Shown: positions 37,503 through 48,196 of the stretch, one piece after another
Layout of the letters: the number at the start of each line of letters is the position of its first letter
Position numbering within the stretch: position 1 is the first letter of the stretch
Source of the DNA: Variovorax jilinensis
GTDB lineage: Bacteria; Pseudomonadota; Gammaproteobacteria; Burkholderiales; Burkholderiaceae_C
Direction of reading: 5' to 3'
DNA: 64,000 bases
Assembly: GCF_030316885.1 (NCBI RefSeq)
Contig: NZ_JASZYQ010000002.1
Location: 318,001 to 382,000 of the forward strand
The notes under the pieces: model-generated
Seen by the model: the letters and a program-made list of their open reading frames with translations, nothing else
What the model was told of the DNA's origin: nothing
The model's database searches: none
Made by a program: the position numbers and the translations under genes

Positions 37503-38333
37503 TCAGGCCACGGCGGGCGGCGTGATGTTGCGATGCACCAGCGGCGTCTCGGGCGTCGGGTAGCCGGCGGTGCCGAAGGTCTGGACGATCGCCTTGTGGG
37601 TGTCGAAGTAGACCTGCCAGTAGTGGTCGGTGTGCGTGTAGGGCCGCACCGCGAGCAGCGGGCCCTCGGGTGTGAAGCCGAGGATCTCGACATCGGGCGC
37701 TGGCGTGGTGGCGATGTTGGGGATCTGGCCCACGGCCGCCTTCAGCAGTTCGATGGCCTGCGTCACATCGACGCCGTTGGCCACCTTGGCCGTGACGTCG
37801 ACGCGGCGGAAGGCCAGCTGGCTGAAGTTCTGGATCGATTCCGACAGCACCTTGTTGTTGCCCACGGTCGTGACCACGTTGTCGGGCGTGATGACGGTGG
37901 TGCCGAACAGGCCCAGTTCCTTCACCGTGCCGTTGACGCCGCCGCCGATCGTCACGTAGTCGCCCACCTTGTAGGGCCGCAGCACCTGCAGGAACACGCC
38001 GGCCGCGAAATGGGTGAGCAGGCCGCCCCAGGCGGTGCCGATGGCGAGACCGGCGCCGGCCAGCAGCACGGCGAACGAGGTGGTCTTGACGCCGAACATG
38101 TCGAGGATCGCGAGGATCAGGACGATGTTGAGCAGCACGCCGAGGATGGAGACCAGGTAGTTGCTGAGCGTCGGGTCGATGCGCTTGCCGCGCTCGAGGG
38201 CCGCACCCGCGAGGCGCTGTGCCAGGCCGATCAGCCAGCGACCGACCCCCCATGCCACCAGGGCACCGATCACTTTCAGGCCAAAATCGACGCCCTGTGT
38301 CGTCAGGAAAATCCAGATCGCTTCCGTATTCAT
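37503..38333 (-). CDS. Small-conductance mechanosensitive channel (MscS type)
   Basis: A 276-residue MscS-family channel protecting cells from hypo-osmotic shock. Three N-terminal helices (about residues 15-35, 60-80, 85-110), of which the third is Gly/Ala-rich (LLAGAGLAIGTAWGGLLTHFAAGVFL), form the pore; the beta domain follows (LRPYKVGDYVTIGGGVNGTVKELGLFGTTV) and then the alpha/beta cage domain. The size matches E. coli MscS. Starts at 38333 and is divergent from the glycosylase gene by 47 bases. Confidence 0.92.
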   Translation of the reverse strand: MNTEAIWIFLTTQGVDFGLKVIGALVAWGVGRWLIGLAQRLAGAALERGKRIDPTLSNYLVSILGVLLNIVLILAILDMFGVKTTSFAVLLAGAGLAIGTAWGGLLTHFAAGVFLQVLRPYKVGDYVTIGGGVNGTVKELGLFGTTVITPDNVVTTVGNNKVLSESIQNFSQLAFRRVDVTAKVANGVDVTQAIELLKAAVGQIPNIATTPAPDVEILGFTPEGPLLAVRPYTHTDHYWQVYFDTHKAIVQTFGTAGYPTPETPLVHRNITPPAVA

Positions 38334-38380
38334 GTTCCATCCTCTCGCCGGGGCCTGTGCGTCGGCCGCCGTGCAACGTT

Positions 38381-38914
38381 ATGAATAAGCCGGCCTTGCG
38401 CCCAGGCGACGCGAAAGTCGTGCTCACGGGACTCGCGCCGATCGTTTCCGACAACACCGCCGTGTTGATACTCGGCAGTTTTCCCGGTGCCCGATCGATC
38501 GCGCAGCAGCGGTATTATGCGCACCCGCAGAATGGTTTCTGGAGGATATTGCAGGCGCTGTGGCCCGCAGAGCCCCTTGCCACGGGCGAAGATAGCTATG
38601 AAAAGCGTAGCAGATGGCTGCTCGACCACGGCCTCGGCGTGTGGGACGTCTACGCCAGTTGCGAGCGCGAGGGCAGCCTCGATTCGGCCATCCGGGAAGG
38701 GGTCCTGAACGACATCGCGAGCCTGCGCCTGCCGCGGCTCGCGGCCGTCGCGCACAACGGCGGCGAAAGCTTCAGGCACGCGCGCCACACGCGCCTGCTG
38801 GGCGTCCCGGTGCATCGGCTGCCATCGTCGAGCCCGGCCAACGCGTCATGGAGCTTCGAGCGCAAGCTGGCGGCCTGGCGTGAAGTATTCGAAAGGTATC
38901 TGGTCATCCCATGA
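38381..38914 (+). CDS. UDG-superfamily DNA glycosylase (deoxyinosine/hypoxanthine type)
   Basis: A 177-residue base-excision repair enzyme of the uracil-DNA glycosylase superfamily, likely the hypoxanthine-DNA glycosylase branch (family 6). Motifs: ILGSFPGARS with YYAHPQNGFW (about residues 29-54), typical of that branch in place of the GQDPY loop, and the later HRLPSSSPANASWSF loop. It probably removes hypoxanthine. The ATG is at 38381. It overlaps the next gene by four bases. Confidence 0.85.
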   Translation: MNKPALRPGDAKVVLTGLAPIVSDNTAVLILGSFPGARSIAQQRYYAHPQNGFWRILQALWPAEPLATGEDSYEKRSRWLLDHGLGVWDVYASCEREGSLDSAIREGVLNDIASLRLPRLAAVAHNGGESFRHARHTRLLGVPVHRLPSSSPANASWSFERKLAAWREVFERYLVIP

Positions 38915-39654
38915 AGCTGTCGTTGCCCGAAGTCAATTTCTCCGATTGGGGCGACGTGCGCTATCTGCACCTCGGCACCGAGTGGGTCCAGGGCTCGATG
39001 AAGCTCGATGCGCCGTTCGAGATCGAGCTCGAATACGTGCAGCGCATGATGGCCTGGCTGCTGTTCGTCGACCCCGCGAGCGTCGGCAAGCGGCATGCGA
39101 TGCAGCTCGGGCTCGGCGCGGCCAGCCTCACCAAGTTCTGCCGCAAGCAGCTGCGCATGCGCACCACCGCGATCGAGCTCAACCCGCAGGTGGTGGCCGC
39201 CTGCCGCGGCTGGTTCAAGCTGCCGGCCGACGACACCAAGCTCGAGATCGTCATCGCCGATGCCTCGGCCGAGATCCGCAAGCCGCGCTGGGCCGGCACG
39301 GTCGATGCCCTGCAGGTCGACCTCTACGACCACGAGGCGGCAGCGCCGGTGCTCGACAGCGAGGCCTTCTATGCCGACTGCCGCGCCCTGCTGACCGAGG
39401 ACGGCTGCATGACGGTCAATCTCTTCGGCCGCTCGTCGAGCTACGAGCGCAGCCTCGAGAAGATCTCTGCCGCCTTCGGCGCCGATGCGGTCTGGGCCTT
39501 CAAGCCGACGCGCGAGGGCAACACCGTGGTGCTCGCGCAGCGCGAGGCCAGCCGGCCGAAGCGGCCCGTGCTTGCCGAGCGCGCACAAAGCATCCAGACT
39601 CGCTGGGGCCTGCCCGCGCCGAAGTGGCTGCGGGTCTTCAAACCCCAGACCTGA
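38911..39654 (+). CDS. Spermidine-synthase-like methyltransferase-fold protein
   Basis: A 247-residue Rossmann-fold protein of the SpeE-like family, with a class I methyltransferase-type core: MQLGLGAASLTKF in the glycine-rich position (about residues 64-76), TAIELNPQVVAACR (about 85-98) and DASAEI. It lacks the N-terminal beta-barrel and classic active-site acidic residues of full spermidine synthase, so polyamine synthesis is uncertain. It overlaps the glycosylase gene by four bases and ends four bases before the GspE-type gene, so the three form a tight transcription unit. Confidence 0.75.
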   Translation: MKLSLPEVNFSDWGDVRYLHLGTEWVQGSMKLDAPFEIELEYVQRMMAWLLFVDPASVGKRHAMQLGLGAASLTKFCRKQLRMRTTAIELNPQVVAACRGWFKLPADDTKLEIVIADASAEIRKPRWAGTVDALQVDLYDHEAAAPVLDSEAFYADCRALLTEDGCMTVNLFGRSSSYERSLEKISAAFGADAVWAFKPTREGNTVVLAQREASRPKRPVLAERAQSIQTRWGLPAPKWLRVFKPQT

Positions 39655-39658
39655 CCTC

Positions 39659-41446
<1,788 letters not shown>

Positions 41447-41575
41447 CGCCGCGGCGCGCGTCGGCGCGTCGCCCGTTCAGGGAATACCCTGAAGCGCCGA
41501 TAGGTGGAATCCACATTCGTCTGACTGAAGGCTGACTACACAATCTCCGATCGAATTTTTTCGTGGAGACCGTTC

Positions 41576-42064
41576 GTGAAAATCAAGAGTCAGAAAGACT
41601 TCTTCTCGGGGGTGATGTTCGCCGTCGTGGGCGTCGCCTTCGCATGGGGGGCGACCACCTACAACGTCGGCAGCGGTGCCCGCATGGGCCCGGGCTACTT
41701 CCCGCTGATGCTCGGCATCCTGATGGCCTTCATCGGCCTCGTCATCATGTTCACCGGTCTCACGGTCGAGACCGAGGACGGACAGCCGATCGGCAAGTGG
41801 GCCTGGAAGCAGGTGGTCTTCATCCTCGGCGCCAACCTGGCCTTCGGCGTGCTGCTCGGCGGCCTGCCGAGCATCGGCGTGCCGGCCATGGGGATGATCA
41901 TCGCGATCTATGCGCTGGTCATCATCTCCAGCCTCGCGGGCAGCGAGTTCAACCTGCCCAAGGTGCTGATCCTCGCCACCGCGCTGGCGGTCGGCAGCTA
42001 CATCGCCTTCATCTGGGCGCTCAAGCTGCAAATCCAGGTGTGGCCCACCTTCATCACGGGCTGA
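41576..42064 (+). CDS. tctB: Tripartite tricarboxylate transporter small subunit TctB
   Basis: A 162-residue membrane protein with four predicted helices (about residues 12-28, 42-60, 76-100, 108-155), the TctB small subunit. The N-terminus (MKIKSQKDFFSGVMFAVVGVAFAWGA) and GPGYFPLMLGIL motif are typical. It pairs with TctA, encoded 11 bases downstream. The substrate is a carboxylate or similar anion, not defined here. A good gap of 129 bases precedes it, holding the promoter. Confidence 0.92.
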   Translation: MKIKSQKDFFSGVMFAVVGVAFAWGATTYNVGSGARMGPGYFPLMLGILMAFIGLVIMFTGLTVETEDGQPIGKWAWKQVVFILGANLAFGVLLGGLPSIGVPAMGMIIAIYALVIISSLAGSEFNLPKVLILATALAVGSYIAFIWALKLQIQVWPTFITG

Positions 42065-42075
42065 GGACCAGACAA

Positions 42076-43587
42076 ATGGAACTACTCAACAATCTCTCGC
42101 TCGGCTTCGGCGTTGCGTTCACCTTCACCAACCTGCTGTATTGCCTGGTCGGCTGCATCCTGGGCACGCTGATCGGCGTGCTGCCGGGCATCGGTCCGGT
42201 CGCGACCATCGCGATGCTGCTGCCGGCCACCTATGCCCTGCCGCCGGTTTCGGCGCTGATCATGCTGGCCGGCATCTACTACGGTGCCCAGTACGGCGGC
42301 TCCACCACCGCGATCCTGGTCAATCTGCCCGGTGAATCGTCCTCGGTGGTGACCGTGATCGACGGCTACCAGATGGCGCGCAAGGGGCGGGCCGGGCCTG
42401 CGCTCGCGGCCGCCGGCCTGGGCTCCTTCTTCGCCGGTTGCGTGGGCACGCTGATCCTCGCGGCCTTCGCGCCGCCGCTGACCGAGCTGGCCTTCAAGTT
42501 CGGCCCGGCCGAATACTTCTCGCTGATGATCCTGGGCCTGATCGGCGCCGTGGTGCTGGCCTCGGGCTCGCTGCTCAAGGCGATTGCGATGATCGTGCTG
42601 GGCCTGCTGCTGGGGCTGGTCGGCACCGACGTCAATTCGGGCGTGGCGCGCTTCAGCTTCGACATCCCGGAACTGACCGACGGCATCGGCTTCGTCGCCA
42701 TCGCCATGGGTGTGTTCGGCTACGGCGAGATCATCGCCAACCTGTCGCGCCCCGAGGAAGACCGCGAGGTCTTCACGGCCAAGGTCTCGGGCCTGTTCCC
42801 GACCAAGGAAGACTTCAAGCGCATGCTGCCCGCGGTGCTGCGCGGCACCACGCTCGGTGCCGCGCTCGGCATCCTGCCGGGCGGCGGCGCGCTGCTGGCG
42901 GCCTTCGCGGCCTACACGATCGAGAAGAAGACCAAGCTGCATCCCGGCGAAGTGCCGTTCGGCAAGGGCAACATCCGCGGCGTCGCGGCACCCGAGTCGG
43001 CCAACAACGCCGGCGCCCAGACCTCCTTCATCCCGCTGCTGACGCTGGGCATTCCGCCCAACGCCGTGATGGCGCTGATGGTGGGCGCGATGACCATCCA
43101 CAACATCCAGCCGGGCCCGCAGGTCATGACCAGCAACCCGGAACTGTTCTGGGGCCTGATCGCCTCGATGTGGATCGGCAACGCGATGCTGATCGTGCTG
43201 AACCTGCCGCTGATCGGCATGTGGATCAAGCTGCTGTCGGTGCCGTACAAGTACCTGTTCCCGGCGATCGTGCTGTTCTGCGCCATCGGCGTCTATTCCA
43301 CCAACAACAACACCTTCGACATCTGGATGGTGGCGGCCTTCGGCTTCGTCGGCTATGCCTTCTTCAAGCTCGGATGCGAGCCGGCGCCACTGCTGCTGGG
43401 CTTCATCCTGGGCCCGATGATGGAAGAGAACCTGCGCCGCGCGCTGCTGCTGTCGCGCGGCGACTGGGTGGTGTTCGTCTCGCGGCCGATCTCGGCCGGC
43501 CTGCTGGCGGCGGCCCTGCTGCTGCTGGTGATCGTGCTGCTGCCGGCGGTCAAGTCCAAGCGCGAGGAAGCTTTCGTCGAGGACTGA
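42076..43587 (+). CDS. tctA: Tripartite tricarboxylate transporter large subunit TctA
   Basis: A 503-residue membrane permease with about 11-12 helices, the TctA subunit. It contains GTLIGVLPGIGPVATIAMLLP (about residues 25-45), GIYYGAQYGGSTTAILVNLPGE and GLIPGGGAL-like repeats (GILPGGGALLAAF), the internal duplication typical of the family. It depends on a periplasmic binding protein; a TctC-type gene lies at 44667, across the LysR gene. A terminator follows. Confidence 0.95.
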   Translation: MELLNNLSLGFGVAFTFTNLLYCLVGCILGTLIGVLPGIGPVATIAMLLPATYALPPVSALIMLAGIYYGAQYGGSTTAILVNLPGESSSVVTVIDGYQMARKGRAGPALAAAGLGSFFAGCVGTLILAAFAPPLTELAFKFGPAEYFSLMILGLIGAVVLASGSLLKAIAMIVLGLLLGLVGTDVNSGVARFSFDIPELTDGIGFVAIAMGVFGYGEIIANLSRPEEDREVFTAKVSGLFPTKEDFKRMLPAVLRGTTLGAALGILPGGGALLAAFAAYTIEKKTKLHPGEVPFGKGNIRGVAAPESANNAGAQTSFIPLLTLGIPPNAVMALMVGAMTIHNIQPGPQVMTSNPELFWGLIASMWIGNAMLIVLNLPLIGMWIKLLSVPYKYLFPAIVLFCAIGVYSTNNNTFDIWMVAAFGFVGYAFFKLGCEPAPLLLGFILGPMMEENLRRALLLSRGDWVVFVSRPISAGLLAAALLLLVIVLLPAVKSKREEAFVED

Positions 43588-43610
43588 GAGCGCTTGCTCC
43601 AAAAGGAAAG

Positions 43611-43631
43611 AAGCACCTTCGGTGCTTTTTT
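43611..43631 (+). terminator. Rho-independent terminator after tctA
   Basis: Seven-base stem AAGCACC/GGTGCTT with a three-base loop (TTC) and a following T tract. It lies 23 bases after the tctA stop and abuts the end of the convergent LysR gene, so it probably serves both. Confidence 0.88.
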
Positions 43632-44557
43632 CATGCCTTCGGCGCGCGCGGCGGCTTCATGTGCTGGCGCGCCAGCGCGAGGAAGGCCAGCGCCGCCGGG
43701 TTGAGCGGGTGCTTGGCCAGCCGCACGGCCACCACCGGGTATTCGAGCACCGGCCGGGTCACGGCCACGGCGCGCAGGTTGGCGGGCATCAGGACCTCGA
43801 CGTAGCGAGGCAGCAGCGAGACGCCGGCACCCGCCTGGATCAGGCCGAAGGCGGTCGACAGCATCGACACATGGTGCGCCACGCGCGGATAGACGTTGGC
43901 GACGCTCGAGAGCTGCCGGCTCACCGCGCGCCAGACGTTGGCGTCCGGGTTGACGTGGATGAAGGGCAGCGCCTCGAGGTGCCGCGCATCGATCACGATG
44001 CGCTGCGCGAGCGGATGGTCGTCGCGCACGAAGAGCGCCATGCGTTCGGTGAAGAGCGGCTCGGTCGCGAGTTCGGAGTGGCCCTGGCCGATGTCGGAGC
44101 CGAAGCCCAGGTCGGCCTCCTGGGAGAGGATGCGCGAGATCATCTGCTCGGCCGTGCTGTCGACCAGCGTGGTGGCGAGCGCCGGGTATTGCTGCGAGAA
44201 ACGCCCGAGCAGCGGCGGCAGCAGCGCGCCGGCCGTGAGATGGCCGACCGCCAGCACCACCCGGCCCTCGCGCAGCTGCGACTGCGACCGGCAGGCGCCG
44301 ACCGATTCGTCGATCAGGCGCAGCGCGCGCACCGCGGTGTCGACCATCATCTGTCCCGCGTTGGTGATGCGCAGGCGGCGTCCGCGCACCACCAGCGGCT
44401 GGCCGAGCTCGTGCTCCATGCGCTTGATCAGGTGGCTGATCGCGGGCTGCGTGAGTTGCAGCACCTCGGCCGCGAGCGTGAAGCTGCCGGTCTCGGCCAC
44501 CGCGGCCAGTGCCCGCAACTGCTGCAGCGAGATCTCTTCAGGTGCGTTGCCTGGCAT
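43631..44557 (-). CDS. LysR-family transcriptional regulator
   Basis: A 308-residue LysR regulator. Helix-turn-helix at about residues 8-65 (ISLQQLRALAAVAETGSFTLAAEVLQLTQPAISHLIKRMEHELG pattern), then a substrate-binding domain (about 92-300). It is transcribed away from the tctC-type gene, with 109 bases between starts, and sits between tctB-tctA and the tctC-ggt operon. This is the classic arrangement for control of the divergent operon by a co-inducer. The ligand cannot be read from the sequence. Confidence 0.93.
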   Translation of the reverse strand: MPGNAPEEISLQQLRALAAVAETGSFTLAAEVLQLTQPAISHLIKRMEHELGQPLVVRGRRLRITNAGQMMVDTAVRALRLIDESVGACRSQSQLREGRVVLAVGHLTAGALLPPLLGRFSQQYPALATTLVDSTAEQMISRILSQEADLGFGSDIGQGHSELATEPLFTERMALFVRDDHPLAQRIVIDARHLEALPFIHVNPDANVWRAVSRQLSSVANVYPRVAHHVSMLSTAFGLIQAGAGVSLLPRYVEVLMPANLRAVAVTRPVLEYPVVAVRLAKHPLNPAALAFLALARQHMKPPRAPKA

Positions 44558-44575
44558 AAACAGCGTTCATAGTTC

Positions 44576-44591
44576 GATAAAGCGGATTATC
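44576..44591. promoter_or_regulatory. Candidate LysR binding site (GATAA-N6-TTATC)
   Basis: GATAA (44576-44580) and TTATC (44587-44591) form a perfect inverted repeat with a six-base spacer, in AT-rich DNA 19 bases from the LysR start. It also fits the T-N11-A LysR pattern. Position, spacing and symmetry support an autoregulatory and operon-controlling site. Confidence 0.5.
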
Positions 44592-44666
44592 TGGCTTGAT
44601 GCGACGGCCTTGCATAGCATTCGCATTCCCGCGTCGGGCCCACAGAGAGAATCACGCATCACCACC

Positions 44667-45638
44667 ATGAAACGAATCCGCTTCCTCCAGGCCTGTGCCG
44701 CGCTGCTGTGCGCGGCCGCTGCGCCGGCCAGCTTCGCGCAGGCCTATCCGACCAAGCCGATCCGGCTGATCGTGCCTTTCCCGGCCGGCGGTGCCACCGA
44801 CCTGTTCGCGCGCACGCTGTCGCAGAAGATGGGCGAGAAGCTCGGCACCACGCTGGTGATCGACAACAAGCCCGGTGCCGGCGGCGCGATCGGCTCCGAC
44901 ATGGCGGCCAAGGCCCCGGCCGACGGCTACACGCTGCTGCTTGCCACCACGAGCACGCATTCGATCGGCCCCGCGATCAACGCCAGGCTGCCCTACGACA
45001 CGGTGCGCGACTTCACCCCGATCGCCCACGTGGGCGACGCGCCCAGCATCATGCTGGTGCCCAACGACTCGCCCGCCAAGACCGTGCGCGAGTGGATCGA
45101 CTACGCGAAGAAGAACCCCGGCAAGCTCAACTACGCCTCGAGCGGCAACGGCACCATCGTCCAGCTCACGGCGGAGCTGTTCAAGTCGCAGGCCGGCGTC
45201 TACGTGACGCACATCCCGTACAAGGGCACGGCGCTCGCCATTCCCGACCTGATCTCGGGCAAGGTCGACGTGCTGTTCGACTCGCTGCCCACCGGCATGC
45301 CGCACGTGCGGGACGGCCGGCTGCGCGCGCTCGGCGTGACGACCCTCAAGCGCAGCCCGCTGGCGCCCGAGCTGGCGCCGATCGCCGACGTGCTGCCGGG
45401 CTTCGAATCGAACACCTGGTTCGGCCTCTACGGCCCCAAGGGCCTGCCGGCCGACCTGGTGGCGCGTCTCAATGCGGCTGCCAACCAGGCGCTTGCCGAC
45501 CCCGAGGTCCGCGACAAGCTCGCACGCCTGGGCATCGAGCCGACGATCAGCACGCCGGCGCAGCTGGCGGGCATGGTGGCCGAGGATGCCGCCAAGTGGA
45601 AGAAGATCATCACCGAACGCAAGATCACCGGGGACTGA
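44667..45638 (+). CDS. Tripartite tricarboxylate transporter binding protein (TctC/Bug type)
   Basis: A 323-residue periplasmic substrate-binding protein with a signal peptide (MKRIRFLQACAALLCAAAAPASFA, cleaved near residue 24). The mature part starts YPTKPIRLIVPFPAGGATD, the Bug-family hallmark, with NKPGAGGAIGSDMAAKAPADGYTLLL and later WFGLYGPKGLPADLV. Bug proteins bind carboxylates, amino acids or amides. It heads a plus-strand run with gamma-glutamyltransferase, EamA exporter, SDR and quinone oxidoreductase, and can supply tctBA. The ligand is unknown. Confidence 0.93.
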   Translation: MKRIRFLQACAALLCAAAAPASFAQAYPTKPIRLIVPFPAGGATDLFARTLSQKMGEKLGTTLVIDNKPGAGGAIGSDMAAKAPADGYTLLLATTSTHSIGPAINARLPYDTVRDFTPIAHVGDAPSIMLVPNDSPAKTVREWIDYAKKNPGKLNYASSGNGTIVQLTAELFKSQAGVYVTHIPYKGTALAIPDLISGKVDVLFDSLPTGMPHVRDGRLRALGVTTLKRSPLAPELAPIADVLPGFESNTWFGLYGPKGLPADLVARLNAAANQALADPEVRDKLARLGIEPTISTPAQLAGMVAEDAAKWKKIITERKITGD

Positions 45639-45642
45639 CCCA

Positions 45643-47256
45643 ATGAAATTCGATTACGCCAATCCCTACACCTCCACCCGCATCCCGGTCTTCGCGCGCA
45701 ATGTCGTGTCGACCTCCCATCCGCTGGCGGCGCAGGCCGGGCTCCGCATCCTCCAGCAGGGCGGCAACGCGGTCGACGCGGCGGTCGCCACCGCGGCCGT
45801 CATGACGCTGGTCGAGCCGGTCAGCAACGGCCTCGGCAGCGACGCCTTCTGCATCCTGTGGGATGGCGAGAAACTGCACGGCCTCAACGCATCGGGCTGC
45901 GCGCCCGCGGCCTGGTCGCCCGGCTACTTCCGCGGCAAGTACGGCGCCGACGCGAAGACGCCGCCGATGCGCGGCATGGATTCGGTCACGGTGCCCGGCG
46001 CGGTCGGAAGCTGGGTCGCGCTGTCGGAGCGCTTCGGCAAGCTGCCTTTCGGCGACCTCATGGCGCCCGCGATCGAGATCGCCGAGCGCGGCTACCTGAT
46101 GCCGCCCGTGGTGCAGCAGAAGTGGGCCGCCGCGACGCCGATCCTGCAGTCGCAGCCGGGTTTCGCGCAGAGCTTCCTGCCCTGGGGCCGGGCGCCCGAG
46201 GTCGGCGAACTGTTCCGCTTCCCCGCTGCGGCGCGTGCGCTCAAGGCCATCGCGGCCACGCGCGGCGAGGCCTTCTATGGCGGCGAGATCGCCGAGGCGC
46301 TCGAGAAGTTCTCGACCGCCAATGGCGGCAGCCTCAAGGCCAGCGACCTCGCGGGCTGGAAGCCCGAGTGGGTGGAGCCGGTCGGCCAGGACTACCGCGG
46401 CCACCGGCTGCACGAGATTCCACCCAACGGCCAGGGCATCGCGGCGCTGATCGCGCTCGGCATCCTCGAGCATTTCGACATCGGCGCGCTGGCGGTCGAC
46501 TCGGTGCGCTCGCAGCACCTGCAGATCGAGGCCATGAAGCTGGCCTTCGCCGACGTCTATCGCTACGTGGCCGAGCCATCGTCGATGGAGGTGACCCCGC
46601 TGCAGATGCTCGATGGCGCCTACCTCGCATCGCGTGCCAAACTCATCGACTTGAACAAGGCACGGGACTTCAAGGCGGGCAACCCGGTCAAGGGCGGCAC
46701 CATCTACCTCACGGCGGCCGACGAGAACGGCATGATGGTGAGCTTCATCCAGAGCAACTATATGGGCTTCGGCTCGGGCTGCGTCGAGCCCGGCTTCGGC
46801 ATCAGCCTGCAGAACCGGGGCCACGGCTTCAGCCTGGCGGACGGCAGCCCCAACCAGGTGGCGCCGGGCAAGCGGCCCTTCCACACCATCATCCCGGCCT
46901 TCCTCACGAAGGACGGAGCCCCCGTCATGAGCTTCGGCGTCATGGGCGGCAACATGCAGCCGCAGGGCCACATGCAGACGCTGGTGCGCATGCTCGACTA
47001 CGGCCAGAACCCGCAGGCGGCCTGCGATGCGCCGCGCTGGCGCTTCAACGCCGGGCTCGAGATCAACGTCGAATCGGCCATGGATCCGGCCACCGTGCAG
47101 GGCCTGACCGATCTCGGCCACCAGGTCGACGTCATCAACGATTCCTACCAGGACTTCGGCGCCGGCCAGTTCATCTGGCGCGCAGGCGACCCTGCGGTAG
47201 AGGGCTACGTGGCGGCCAGCGACGCACGCCGCGACGGCCTGGCGGCCGGGTTCTAG
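45643..47256 (+). CDS. Gamma-glutamyltransferase-family protein
   Basis: A 537-residue Ntn-hydrolase of the gamma-glutamyltranspeptidase family, which cleaves itself to expose a catalytic threonine. The cleavage site is before Thr353 in GGTIYLTAADENG, leaving a C-terminal subunit of about 185 residues. Motifs: ILQQGGNAVDAAVATAA (about residues 37-53), GLGSDAFCILWDG, LHEIPPNGQGIAAL and MNMQPQGHMQ-like NMQPQGHMQ. No signal peptide is evident, unlike classic periplasmic GGT, so a cytoplasmic acylase-like role is possible. It starts four bases after the tctC-type gene. Confidence 0.92.
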   Translation: MKFDYANPYTSTRIPVFARNVVSTSHPLAAQAGLRILQQGGNAVDAAVATAAVMTLVEPVSNGLGSDAFCILWDGEKLHGLNASGCAPAAWSPGYFRGKYGADAKTPPMRGMDSVTVPGAVGSWVALSERFGKLPFGDLMAPAIEIAERGYLMPPVVQQKWAAATPILQSQPGFAQSFLPWGRAPEVGELFRFPAAARALKAIAATRGEAFYGGEIAEALEKFSTANGGSLKASDLAGWKPEWVEPVGQDYRGHRLHEIPPNGQGIAALIALGILEHFDIGALAVDSVRSQHLQIEAMKLAFADVYRYVAEPSSMEVTPLQMLDGAYLASRAKLIDLNKARDFKAGNPVKGGTIYLTAADENGMMVSFIQSNYMGFGSGCVEPGFGISLQNRGHGFSLADGSPNQVAPGKRPFHTIIPAFLTKDGAPVMSFGVMGGNMQPQGHMQTLVRMLDYGQNPQAACDAPRWRFNAGLEINVESAMDPATVQGLTDLGHQVDVINDSYQDFGAGQFIWRAGDPAVEGYVAASDARRDGLAAGF

Positions 47257-47262
47257 AGACGG

Positions 47263-48180
47263 ATGGCCCAGGTTCTCCCGGCGCAGGCCGTACCCAGGAG
47301 CCTCGCACCGGGCCTGGCCCTGGCCACCTTCGGCGCCATTGCCTTCAGCGGCAAGGCGATCATCGTCAAGCTGGCGTACCGCCACGGGGTGGATGCGGTC
47401 ACGCTGATCATGCTGCGCATGCTGTTCGCGCTGCCGCTGTTCGCGGTCATGGCCTGGTGGGCCGGGCGCGGCAAGCCGCCGCTCTCACGGCGTGACTGGC
47501 TCGGCGTGCTGGGGCTGGGCTTCTCGGGCTACTACCTCTCGAGCTTTCTCGACTTCGCCGGGCTGGCCTACATCACGGCCAGCCTCGAGCGGCTGATCCT
47601 GTATCTCAACCCGACGCTGGTGCTGCTGTTCGGCTGGATCGCCTACCGCCGCCGCATCACGCGCTGGCAGGTCGGCGGCATGGCGATCAGCTATGCGGGC
47701 GTGCTGCTGGTGTTCGGCCACGAGCTCAGCCTGGGCCAGACCGGGGCCGCGGCCTGGGGCGCGCTGCTGGTGTTCCTGAGCGCGGTCAGCTATGCGATCT
47801 ACCTGGTGGCGAGCGGCGAGTTCGTGAAGCGCCTGGGTTCGCTGCGGCTGGTCGGCCTCGCGACCAGCTTTGCCTGCCTGCTGTGCATCGCGCAGTTCCT
47901 GCTGCTGCGGCCGATGAGCGCGGCCTTCGAGGTGGCACCCGAGGTGATCTGGCTGTCGGTGCTCAACGCCACGCTGTGCACCGCGGTGCCGGTGCTCGCG
48001 GTCATGATGGCGATCGAGCGCATCGGCCCCGCGATGGCAGCGCAGACCGGCATGGTCGGGCCGATGTCCACTATCCTCATGGGCGTGCTGATCCTCGGCG
48101 AGCCTTTCACGGCCTGGATCGCGGCCGGCACCGTGCTGGTGGTCGCCGGCATCTTTGTCTTCACACGAACGGGGCGCTGA
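47263..48180 (+). CDS. EamA-family (DMT superfamily) transporter
   Basis: A 305-residue drug/metabolite transporter with ten predicted helices in two EamA repeats (about residues 12-150 and 160-300), for example LASFLDFAGLAYITASLERLILYLNP and the matching second-half run. Such proteins often export metabolites. It lies six bases after the gamma-glutamyltransferase gene and 16 bases before the SDR gene. Substrate unknown. Confidence 0.9.
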   Translation: MAQVLPAQAVPRSLAPGLALATFGAIAFSGKAIIVKLAYRHGVDAVTLIMLRMLFALPLFAVMAWWAGRGKPPLSRRDWLGVLGLGFSGYYLSSFLDFAGLAYITASLERLILYLNPTLVLLFGWIAYRRRITRWQVGGMAISYAGVLLVFGHELSLGQTGAAAWGALLVFLSAVSYAIYLVASGEFVKRLGSLRLVGLATSFACLLCIAQFLLLRPMSAAFEVAPEVIWLSVLNATLCTAVPVLAVMMAIERIGPAMAAQTGMVGPMSTILMGVLILGEPFTAWIAAGTVLVVAGIFVFTRTGR

Positions 48181-48196
48181 GCCCGGGGAATTCATC

